Part shown: positions 55,701 to 64,000 of the stretch, one piece after another
How positions within the stretch are numbered: the first letter of the stretch is position 1
Layout of the letters: each line of letters begins with the position of its first letter
NCBI GenBank assembly: GCA_003991915.1
Contig: RQTK01000097.1
Coordinates: 688,667 to 752,666, forward strand
DNA from: Elysia chlorotica
Taxonomy: Eukaryota; Mollusca; Gastropoda; Plakobranchidae
Length of the DNA stretch: 64,000 bases
Direction: 5' to 3'
The notes under the pieces: model-generated
Databases searched by the model: none
Told to the model about the DNA's origin: nothing
What the model saw: only the letters and a program-made list of their open reading frames with translations
Program-made: the position numbers and the translations under genes

Positions 55701-58658
55701 TCTTTATACTTTGAAGGTAACGGTGAACAAGTTTTAGCTGTGCTAGAGTATTCGTTTAGTTTCCTTTTCTCTGAACAATCAGTCACGTTGCTTCCAGTCC
55801 TGTGGTCTATGACCCGACTCTATGTCACTGGTGCTTGTGCTCAGTGCATAGGCATGTGCTTGTTGCTCACAAATGCAAGCGAGGTAACTTGAAATGAGTG
55901 ACCCCGTCTCAGATTTTCGAGTGGTTCTTATATGCTTGCAATAATCTGAGGTAGGGATGCAGAAGCCACCAATTTGCATCGAAGGTTGCCTTTCCTAATT
56001 ATCCATTGCTTGATTACACTCGGTAGATTGGACTTCACACGCCCCTGGCCCCGTTATTACTTCGTTTTTCACCAAAGCTTTTCATTCAACTGGAATATAT
56101 GGTTGAGAAAATTGTATTATAATTTTGAGGAGTAATTATGTTCTGACCGTCTTATTATCCCTTCAATTTTCTATAGCGGTATTATGATGGCTTCTTTATA
56201 CCTCACAGCCATTTTATTCTCTTGGAATCAATGAAATGCACCAGGCAAAAATCACGATTAAAGCAGACTGAAAGTAGTGATTGTTAAAACTGGTAACAAG
56301 AAATAGGGAAGGAGTAGGCTGATCCAAAATTGACCAAAGTAAAGTCCAAGTACAATGGGTCACATGACAGGAGTACACATACTTGAAACTGTTTCTTTCC
56401 AGAATCTAATGAGGAATTAACTCTTAACATTCTCTAGGCTTTGTCATGTAGCACTAACAAAAGAAACAACGATTCACACCTATAAATCCTCTGATATCAA
56501 ATCTAGATCTAGATTCTCTATTCAAGATTAAAGCTTGATCACAGAGGCCAAAAAACCAATAATTACTGTACAGTTCAATGTACAAATCAATGTTTTCTCT
56601 TAGATTTATTAGCTCTATAAGTAACTATAGTTATCTTTGTTTTACAATGACAGATACCACACCGAGGTGTCATTTTCCAGCAATTTTATTCCTACAAAGT
56701 TCCAAAAACTACTCTTAGTGGCTGATATTACTCTCAGACAAAATTTAGGTTGCCAAGTCTGTAGGAAGTATCCAATTGATCACTGATTCAATAATCCATT
56801 AATTGTAACAAAAAAAAATATTCCAAATAGTGTAGTAGAGATATGAATTGCTTCTTTGTGCTTGTAGAACAATATTTTGGACCCAAGTCCACATATACAT
56901 TTTTTCTTTGTATTCAGAAAATTATTATCATGAAAAAAAGTTGTATGGAATTAAAAATGTTTTGTACACATTATTTTTAAACATACGTTAAGTGCATTTT
57001 TTTTAATGCGATTTAAGGAATAGGAGTTTTTAAAAAGAACAAAATGTATTCTTGTTTGATAAAGTCATGAAAGTATCCGTGATGGCAAATAAAACTAGTA
57101 CAAGAAAAAACTGTGCTGTTGCATGTATTATTTTTAAATAATTTTATTATGTCATTATTCACAGATCTGCAAACTTGGTGCTGAATTTGTTCTCTCTCAT
57201 GGTAGATTCAAATATTCCAGACATTGCTTTGGAGCCAGACAAGGCTGTGAAGAAGGTTAGCAATAGGTTAAATTGATTTCCTGATTTTCTCCTCTCAATC
57301 TATATTGCTGGTGATATGCTTTTCTCTTTAATGAATTGAGAAAAAAAGTATGTGTGAATCAAAATTTTTTCTTTCTCTAGTTATAAACGAGGAAGCCTGG
57401 GGTGGGTCCACCAAAGCTCCCTCTTTTGTCTTTAGATGTCTATACATTTTATTAAACATGTTTTAGAATAATTTTCATAACTGTGAAGCTGTAAAGGAAG
57501 TGAATGTTTAGATGGCTTGCTGTCTTTGATATGCTCTTTCAAAATGTCAGTTATCATTTGAATCATATGATCAAAAGAAAATTGTGGGTATGTATGTTGT
57601 AATCACAAATCAAAGGAAAAAACTAAGTGTCTGAAGGTTAATTAAAAAAAGGCATTTTTGATGAATTTCAAAACGAAAAGAAATTTATATGACATGTTAT
57701 AAATTTCTATGACATAATTTGATATCCATAACCTGTTAACACTAATTTTATTTCTTCAGGTCCAAGAAAAGTTTATGCTTCACTTGAATGATGAGCAAGC
57801 CGTGCAATACATTCAGAGTCTCATCGATGACAGTGTGAATGCCTTTATGCCAACTCTCATGGAGTATGGACATAAAATGGCACAGGTAATTTTTTCCTCA
57901 TTTATATTGACAACTTATTAAAATGTTTTTAAAAATGTTATATGTGCATATATAACTTTATATATAAACAACTTAGGAACAGCAAGTAGGCAGAAAATTT
58001 GAGTGAGCAGAATCATATGTGAGGAGTTATTGATTCAAATTTTAAACAAATATTGCAACTGACTTGCCATTTGCTGAGAGGCAATTTAAATTGCAAGTTA
58101 ATAAACTTTTGATAAGAATTAATGTTTTCTTGAGTGCAAGGTTCAAGATTCTTTTGAGCTTTGGCAAAACATTTATGCTGTTTAGAGACATATCTCAATA
58201 TTATACTTGGTATATTTTTCATGAGTTAATTGGAATAAAGAATGAGGATTTAGAACATAATACTAACTTGGCTGTAAAATTGAAAATTTGGTGGCCATCT
58301 CAACATGTTCCTCTTGTCAAACAAACCAAATTGCTTAATTTTCTTCTTTTAAATATTTGTGATTGACTAGTTACTAGTCTTCTAAAAAAAGAGCCAAGGC
58401 ATCTACTTGGGTTTAGCAAGACAATTTGTTGGGAAAGCATTGTTACTGTTAAACGAGGAAACAATAGAAACAGTCCTTAAGATGTCAAGAAAGTAAGCAG
58501 GTTTTAAATGAATTTATCAGAGCCACATTTACAAAAGGATGTCCACAAAATGTGTTGATTTTAGAAAACTAATAATAACAAAGCTATACATGTAAACATT
58601 TGTTTCTTCAAACCAGGCACTTCGTAAATATGAAACAGTACCAACCCTCCAGGACTAG
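38256..58658 (+). CDS. PIK3C3: Phosphatidylinositol 3-kinase catalytic subunit type 3 (Vps34)
   Basis: Makes PI3P from phosphatidylinositol in complexes with Vps15 and Beclin 1 on endosomes and autophagosomes. Exons: 38256-38335, 40900-41088, 41683-41826, 42215-42332, 42927-43109, 43918-44022, 44602-44694, 45333-45518, 45879-46081, 46549-46578, 48660-48759, 49138-49205, 49514-49616, 49890-50003, 50973-51101, 51475-51603, 51822-51891, 53431-53577, 53924-53998, 54854-55022, 57165-57255, 57760-57885, and tentatively 58617-58658. All phases match; about 897 residues against 887 in human. Three ATGs in a row give MMMADDS; the second or third may be used. Conserved marks: WNEWLTLPI (C2 domain), [37 protein letters not shown] and [13 protein letters not shown] (helical domain), [34 protein letters not shown]. 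About 25 residues expected between exons 5 and 6 are absent, and the C-terminus does not show the usual Tyr-Trp ending. Confidence 0.95.
42455..42700 (+). mobile_element. tRNA-derived SINE, possibly a second family
   Basis: The head TTGGTACAATGGTCTTGGCA and B box GGTTCGATCCCCA (from 42502) look tRNA-derived, and the copy ends near a poly-T run. Its body does not clearly match the other SINEs. It lies in the PIK3C3 intron after exon 4. Confidence 0.65.
43465..43800. repeat. A-rich low-complexity tract
   Basis: About 330 nt of nearly pure A with scattered G, T and C, in the PIK3C3 intron between exons 5 and 6. The irregular interruptions look like sequencing or consensus error over a homopolymer-like region. 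Confidence 0.9.
46645..47706 (-). mobile_element. piggyBac-like non-autonomous element
   Basis: Starts TTAACCCTACAAGTGT and ends ACACTACTAGGGTTAA, i.e. TTAA target sites with CCCTA-type inverted ends, as in piggyBac transposons. A second right end with AGGGTTAA lies at 47648-47654, each followed by a similar TTAAACAA-TTGTATG flank. On the minus strand 47290-47390 reads [19 protein letters not shown] with an acidic follow-up ([13 protein letters not shown]), like the N-terminus of piggyBac transposases. A 24-bp inverted repeat lies inside (46761-46784 / 46930-46953). No full transposase: a deletion derivative in the PIK3C3 intron after exon 10. Confidence 0.65.
50440..50706 (-). mobile_element. 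SINE copy
   Basis: Reverse-oriented: body motif TCAGCTGGTCACATTATACT and the reverse B box GGGATTCAACCACGG, ending with tRNA-head sequence CTACTACTAGAGCCAGTTTG. In the PIK3C3 intron before exon 15. Confidence 0.8.
52055..53280 (+). pseudogene. Decayed LINE reverse transcriptase
   Basis: Reads [20 protein letters not shown], then frameshifts, then [34 protein letters not shown] and a C-terminal [24 protein letters not shown] segment near 52770-52825. The catalytic FADD-type box is missing because IYIHTGSDR is joined straight to [10 protein letters not shown]. It lies in the PIK3C3 intron between exons 17 and 18 on the same strand, with several stops; not functional. Confidence 0.85.
54490..54645 (-). 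mobile_element. SINE fragment
   Basis: Contains CAACATCAGCACTTTATAAG and CTCAGCTGGTCACATTATAC, the body of the same family as at 50.5 and 60.4 kb. The tRNA-like head is missing. In the PIK3C3 intron before exon 20. Confidence 0.7.
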
Positions 58659-60008
58659 GGAGCATGATGGAGAAGGCTAATTTTGCTCAGTCAAGTGCAA
58701 TTTGTATCTTTAAGTACTGCTTTTCAGCTGTAATGTATTAGGTGCTTTGAGCAAACATTTTCTTTTATGGCCAAAGTCTTTTAGAGCTGACTGATTGAAT
58801 GTCTTTTTTTTTATTCAATTTGTTTTAAAATAATAAGATTTTTTTTTATTCATGAGTCCATCTATCTGCAGATAGACACTAAAGAATGTTTTCCTTTTTT
58901 CATTTTTTTGCCTGAATGATGAAAGTCTCTGGAGTATTTTATTTTGACTCATCATTTATTGAGATTTTTACAGCATAACGTAAATTAAAGTTTAATTTTT
59001 TTTGGTGAATAACTTTCTGTCGAAATCCTCAAGCATTTCTTAGGAAAGATGCGTCATTCAAGTTGCCTGAAAGTAGTAGCACTACCAGATCTTTACTTTA
59101 TATTTGCCCCAAAGCACATACTCATGAATGTGATCGTCAAGTCACTCTAGAGACTTTCTATCTCCTCGTGTATTTTATTATACTTTGTTATATTTATAAC
59201 TCAGGTGTTTAAATCTGTTCTACCTTGCAGAGGCTTAATGTAGTCTGGTTTAAATCTGTTTTATATTGCAGAGGCAATCGATTAAAGCCCATTATTGTAT
59301 GTTTGGTCTAGGGATTGACTTGTGGTTCTTGCTGTATTAATGTACTTTTTTGCTTTTTAAGACATAATTTTGTATGTTTTTTTTTTTTAATTGTGACTAA
59401 CTTTCAATTTGTAATGCAAGATTCTTTAATATGATGAGTATTTGTATAAATGATTAAGACTTATATGTTTAAAATATTAATTGATGTAGGAGCTGAAAGT
59501 GAAAGTTGGTCCTGGCTTAGATTGACAGTGAATTAAGCCACCCAGCAGATCTAGAATATACTGAAGTTTACAAAATGTATAGTTTATTCAGAACAAGAGA
59601 GTCATTGTAAAATACGCTTTAGGAAGCCATTGTATGATACTGTAAATTATCAAACCAGTGTGATACATTGCTAAATACTACATTTTTTTTGTAAAGCAAT
59701 ATCTTTGGTGAATAAGTCAAATCATGCTTAAAAGTTTATTCCTACAAGACAAACTTAAAACATTGCACATAGTCAACAATTTTGTAAAAAATGTTTTATT
59801 TCTGACTAGTATACAACTGAAAAGTATTGGTTAAATGTTCAATATATATAAAAGATATACAGTACATGTATATCAGTGTAAAGCTAAAGGTTTGTGAGAA
59901 CAACTTTAAACTTGTAAATAAGTGATAAATTTAAGATCTATACATTTATCAGGTCAAATGTCTTTCAACATAATGAATTGCATCATCATGAAAATGAATT
60001 TGTTGTAT

Positions 60009-60014
60009 AATAAA
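60009..60014 (+). promoter_or_regulatory. Possible polyadenylation signal of PIK3C3
   Basis: An AATAAA hexamer 1.35 kb downstream of the tentative PIK3C3 stop codon. The stretch between holds no other gene and would be the 3' UTR. Other AT-rich hexamers are nearby, so the choice is weak. Confidence 0.3.
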
Positions 60015-60229
60015 ATTCCTTGGTTTTATCATTGAAATAATCTTGATTTCTCTAAAATTTTCTTTTGTGAAAAAGATTGAAAGTAAACTTACTATTAGCC
60101 TAAATAGCATATAAATTAGCTAAGTATATCAAGCCTAAAGTGTATAATGCTAAAGCACATATACAGCTTTTAATTTTGCTTCGAATGCTAAAGTTTGTTT
60201 CTAAATGAGTTTTGTACTCTCAATTCGCT

Positions 60230-60500
60230 TTTTTTAGTTGGTTTAATGTCCAACGTCAGCACTACATATTGTGGATGGGTCCCCGTCCCGAAGACTGACA
60301 TCTGACAATTTTATATGCTGCCACAAACGACACAGGGGTGGGACACCTGGACTTTCTGTGTCAGCCGACCGCACCGGCTCAACCAGTTACAGGGGATGCA
60401 ATCAGACATATACATTTTTACCAATTGTGGGATTCAAACTGATCTGGAGACCAAAGTTCTACCACATGAGCCAGTTTGCATCTAACCGCTTAGGCTACAG
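60230..60500 (-). mobile_element. SINE copy
   Basis: Nearly full-length reverse copy: TTAATGTCCAACGTCAGCAC, a mid part ending CTGTGTCAGCCGACCGCACC, the reverse B box TGGGATTCAAACTG and the head CATCTAACCGCTTAGGCTAC. GC-richer than its surroundings, so possibly younger than the others. Confidence 0.8.
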
Positions 60501-61233
60501 ATATTATTTAATCTAAAAGGTATAAAAGGTCTGGTCTTCAATCAGTAGACTCATGGGTGTCAAGTTATCCAAATAAATAAGCAAAAATAAAATAATTTAC
60601 TCTTTGTTAGTGATTTTAAATTATGCTAAAAAAAAAAAAATCAAATATCAAAATAAAATTTTAAAATCTCAAAAGTAACAAATCAAGAGAATGTGAAAAC
60701 AATATCATGGTACTAAGTATGTAATTTAAATTATATAGAAGAGGTGGAAAGAAAAACAACACTTGTTATTATAAAGCAGCCAAGGCTTTTAAAAATCACA
60801 AAAACAATGGTGCAATATCATTCGGATTAACCACAGAAAAAGTAAAATGCATAAACTAAAAGCTATTTGTCACCATACAAAAGAACAATTACGCAATTTG
60901 TTGCATTAACTTCTTTTTAATATATCGAATAATACAATTTTGATCATCACACAAATATACAATAATTATATCAATTGAAATCTACAATAAATAAAAATGT
61001 ATTTTTATAGAGATGACATTCAGTTCCGATTCATGCAAAAATATTTTTACTCCATTCAAAATATAAGTAAAAAAAAAGAGATTATTCAGTCAAGCATATT
61101 AAAAATGAAAAGGCCACATAGTACTTCAAATATTTATATATTTTGTGGTTGAAGAAACAACAAAAAACCCAACTTAATTATGCATCATTTTCAGGCTGAA
61201 CTAAAGTATCTTGCTTAAGAAAAAAGGGCGATG

Positions 61234-61239
61234 TTTATT
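61234..61239 (-). promoter_or_regulatory. UNG: Possible polyadenylation signal of UNG
   Basis: TTTATT on the plus strand reads AATAAA on the minus strand, 136 nt after the UNG stop codon. The position suits a short 3' UTR. Confidence 0.4.
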
Positions 61240-61374
61240 ACTTTATAGAAAGTCTCTCAGACTTATCTCTAGTTGTATGCTAAGATACAATTCATGACAT
61301 ACTGACAATATTATGAATCTATGTTGGAATTTATGGAAAATTAAGGTGTGACATGTCTGAGTCTCTAGGATACC

Positions 61375-63344
61375 TTACAACTTCCAGTCCACTTCCTTTC
61401 TTCCCATCTCTCTCAAAGCTTCATTGGCCTTTGAAAAACACTTACAACCATAAAATTTTGTACAGCTGAGTGGAGAAGGGTGCGCAGTTTTCAGTATCTT
61501 GTGCTTTTTACTATCTATTAGTTTTTCTTTCTTATGTGCAAAATTACCCCACAACATAAAAACAGTTCCAGGGCTCTCATCTGAGACAGACTTTATGATT
61601 TGATCTGTAAATTTTTGCCATCCAAACTTGCTGTGGGAGTTTGGTTCACTTTTTCTGAAAAAAAAAGTTTGGAATGAAGAGGAATCTATAAATCTATGAT
61701 ATAAACCAAAACTTTCTGTCATACAATATTCCAGCACAATTTCAATACATAGCCATAGTCATATGTGTGGTAAATCAAACTTGGAATTGACTTCTTATAT
61801 GTATTTTTGAAACCCTTGCTCTTAAGCAAAATGCAGCAAGTTGCTTCACAATAAATTCTAGCTAGTAATATTTAATTTTTTTTTTATTGTATATACATAA
61901 ATATCTTATATTTTTATTTATACATACACAGTACATCTATACACTTTTATACTGTCTCTTTTACATAATAATTACTATGCAAACAGTGTAGTGTTCAATG
62001 ATTATTCTAATATATACATCTATATGTATTATAAATACTTGTTTTACATCAAACAATAACTATTGTGTATCTAAAGTGCTTCATAACCAGTGCAGTATTA
62101 AGTATTCTCATAATTTATATAAATATCTATATACATTTTCTTTTTTTTTTAGAATATGTTAGCTTATCTGTTTTAAATACATATAATAGTTATTGTTTAT
62201 CTACCATTTTTGTAGCCCATGTAACCACGATGACAATTTTCCTTGGATGGACGTCTTATTAGATATTTTCAGTGGCAATATATGGATTGCTCTCATTCTC
62301 GAGAAATATAATTGCTTAAAAAAAAACTATTCATGTTATTGATTCTATTTTGAATCCCATGATTTATAATGTAATCAACATCTTTTCTTATTCAAAGCAA
62401 AGAAACGTTTTCAAAACATTGTTCATATTTTTTGTAAGTTTTTTATGATAAAGGAAAATCAGCTGATTTATTAACCTTTTTGTTTTTAATTCAAAGAAAA
62501 GTTTTCAAAATGTTCTTTTAAATTCCTTTGCATTGCTTGGTGTTTGGTCTTTACTGTCCTTACCTTACTGTTAGAGTAGCATTGAGCAGCAGCACACCTT
62601 GATCTGCCCACTTGTCCAGGCAGCCATGGCCAGGATCTTTAAAGCCTGCAATATCATTGCTTAGCTCTTTATACATGTTCCTTAAGGAAGGTGGGATGGG
62701 AACGCCTGGTGGTACACTGAATGATAGACCCATTGCCTGAAAATGTACGAGATAAATATAACAATTTTATTATTTTGAACTTGATGTTCTAGACATTAAG
62801 CCCACGATGTGTTGTGGTGGATTAATAGTTATGTATTCAAATTTAAAGTGAATAGTTATATTTTAATTAAAAAAATATGCAAGCTTCTTGAAAAAAACAA
62901 AAAACAAAGACAGTTATTATAGTATCTTTATTTTTTATTTATTTCACAGTTTGAGATTTTCGTAACTAAAACAGATAGTGAAAATAGCTAAATTTCAGCC
63001 ATAAATTTTAATTGGTATCAAATTTAGACATTATAAGCTAGGATTTGTCCAAAAGAAAATGAATAGAAAGTTAAACAATACAGAAGACTTTGATGTAGAA
63101 GACTCATTGTCTATTAACTTGCTTTGTTTTTAAACTTACTTTTTAATTTAAAACAAGAACAAAAAGAAAACAAATTCAAAAGCTAGAAAACAAAACAAAA
63201 GGTTTACAATAAAATATTGTACTGTTGACCTCCTATGTACATTTCTCATAACACAAATAATGCAGCTAAATTTTTAAATGTAATACATTCCCTCACCTGC
63301 CCATCTCCATGATATGGATCTTGCCCTAATAAGAGAATCTTTAC
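61375..63344 (-). CDS. UNG: Uracil-DNA glycosylase, family 1 (C-terminal three exons; 5' end outside window)
   Basis: Removes uracil from DNA to start base-excision repair in nucleus and mitochondria. Exons in transcript order: 63344-63297, 62736-62564, 61654-61375 (stop TAA 61375-61377), all in phase. Active-site motifs are intact: [13 protein letters not shown] with the water-activating Asp, [20 protein letters not shown] (Pro-rich loop), the uracil-specificity Asn in [11 protein letters not shown], and HPSPLS with the catalytic His and intercalating Leu. The protein ends GRKEVDWKL, like other family members. The N-terminal exons, including the targeting region, are not found in 63345-64000. 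Tail-to-tail with PIK3C3. A possible minus-strand AATAAA lies at 61234-61239. Confidence 0.95.
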
Positions 63345-64000
63345 CTGTAAGTTGCAAAAGAGGTTCCATGCAATTTAAGAATTCTTTAAAAAAAATTACA
63401 ATTTTAATTATACTTAAAAAACAAAAGTAACTGAAGGCAACTGAAATGTGGTTTCTCACAAAAATGCTCAGAATGTCAATGGTAGCATAGAAGTCTAATG
63501 AAACAGTTCTACACGAAGCTTACAAGAAAAGATTAAACTCATATGATCCATATATGCTAAGCACATCTTTTCTGAACATATGATGAGAAGAGAAAAAGCT
63601 GGAACATCTCATGACAACTAGAATGATAGAAGGAAATGCAGCACGGGCGAAACAACCAGAAAAGATAATGGACTGACTAGCAAAATCATGGCTAAATGTA
63701 GCGAAAAAGATGTGGGCATTGAAAGCAGCTCAAAGAATAGGAAAGTGAAGAGAGACATGATTGCAAACGCTACAAAGCATTGCACTTGATGGAATGAAAT
63801 ATACTTTCAGTAAAAAAAACCACAGACATTATGGGGGCATACATGGACACCATCATTTAAATTTGAAAGAAAAACAAAAGCAATAATAATCTTTAATTTT
63901 TAAAAATTTAACTGAAACCAAATTAAAAGTCTTATTAAACTGATGATCTGCAAAGATTGGAGATTAACAAAATAATGATGTCAAATTTCTAATGGTATTT
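63345..64000. other. UNG: UNG intron (part), with LINE tail
   Basis: Upstream UNG exons are not visible here. Apart from the LINE remnant at 63500-63800 the stretch is plain AT-rich sequence. Confidence 0.6.
63500..63800 (+). mobile_element. RTE-like LINE C-terminal fragment
   Basis: Broken frames read MMRREKAGTSHDN, TTRMIEGNAARAKQPEKIMD and DMIANATKHCT, the C-terminal end of a LINE ORF2. It has stops and shifts, and lies antisense in a UNG intron. Confidence 0.75.

Larger units (their letters stand above)
50973..58658 (+). other. PIK3C3: Kinase-domain exons of PIK3C3
   Basis: Exons 15-23 encode the lipid kinase domain. The ATP-binding lysine lies in KAIFKHGDD (exon 16), the catalytic loop is QVGDRHLDN (exon 19; the first residue is Gly in human Vps34) and the metal-binding DFG is in [13 protein letters not shown] (exon 20). 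Exon 21 has [12 protein letters not shown] and [13 protein letters not shown], exon 22 [19 protein letters not shown]. The exon 17-18 intron carries a decayed reverse transcriptase. The last exon is a 42-nt candidate with an acceptor, a short ORF ([13 protein letters not shown]) and TAG at 58656; it lacks the aromatic C-terminal residues important for membrane binding in the family, so the true last exon may be different. Confidence 0.9.
58659..61374. other. Convergent intergenic region, mainly PIK3C3 3' UTR
   Basis: Holds the probable 3' UTRs of the two tail-to-tail genes and one SINE. No other gene is visible. Confidence 0.65.

Noticed and set aside
55686-55979. Open frames on both strands in the long PIK3C3 intron
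   Set aside because: No family match, no convincing splice sites, and PIK3C3 phases close without them.

Overview
The window is eukaryotic nuclear DNA: long GT-AG introns, heavy microsatellite load, tRNA-derived SINEs, broken non-LTR retrotransposons and two runs of N. It fits a mollusc, most likely a gastropod, because the first gene is a myosin-motor chitin synthase, an architecture known from molluscs and other lophotrochozoans. The species cannot be named from the sequence.

Layout. (1) 1-21127, minus: a myosin-chitin synthase, cut by the left window edge. I placed 32 exons with matching phases. They cover almost the whole motor head, a charged helical neck, the multi-pass membrane region and the start of the glycosyltransferase domain. 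One motor exon is missing and probably lies in the N gap at 20188-20538. (2) 24592-33752, plus: a six-exon gene for a roughly 1,977-residue, acidic, Ser-rich protein with C-terminal coiled coils, whose first coding exon is 5,067 nt. I cannot assign its family. It is divergent from the chitin synthase gene, 3.5 kb apart. (3) 38256-58658, plus: PIK3C3/Vps34, the class III PI 3-kinase, in 23 exons. One short exon appears lost in a low-quality A-rich stretch, and the last exon is uncertain. (4) 61375-63344, minus: the last three exons of UNG (family 1 uracil-DNA glycosylase), tail-to-tail with PIK3C3; the 5' exons lie beyond the right edge.

The four genes belong to unrelated processes (chitin deposition linked to the actin cytoskeleton, an unknown scaffold-like protein, endosome/autophagy lipid signalling, base-excision repair), so no joint pathway is implied. 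Introns and intergenic DNA hold CR1/L2-like and RTE-like LINE remnants, at least five related SINE copies, a TTAA-flanked piggyBac-like deletion derivative, a foldback MITE and many simple repeats.

The most unusual structure is a 22-bp minisatellite in the chitin synthase gene (5273-5514) whose unit contains a 5' splice site. The real donor of one transmembrane exon is the edge unit of the array, so about ten further donor copies follow it.
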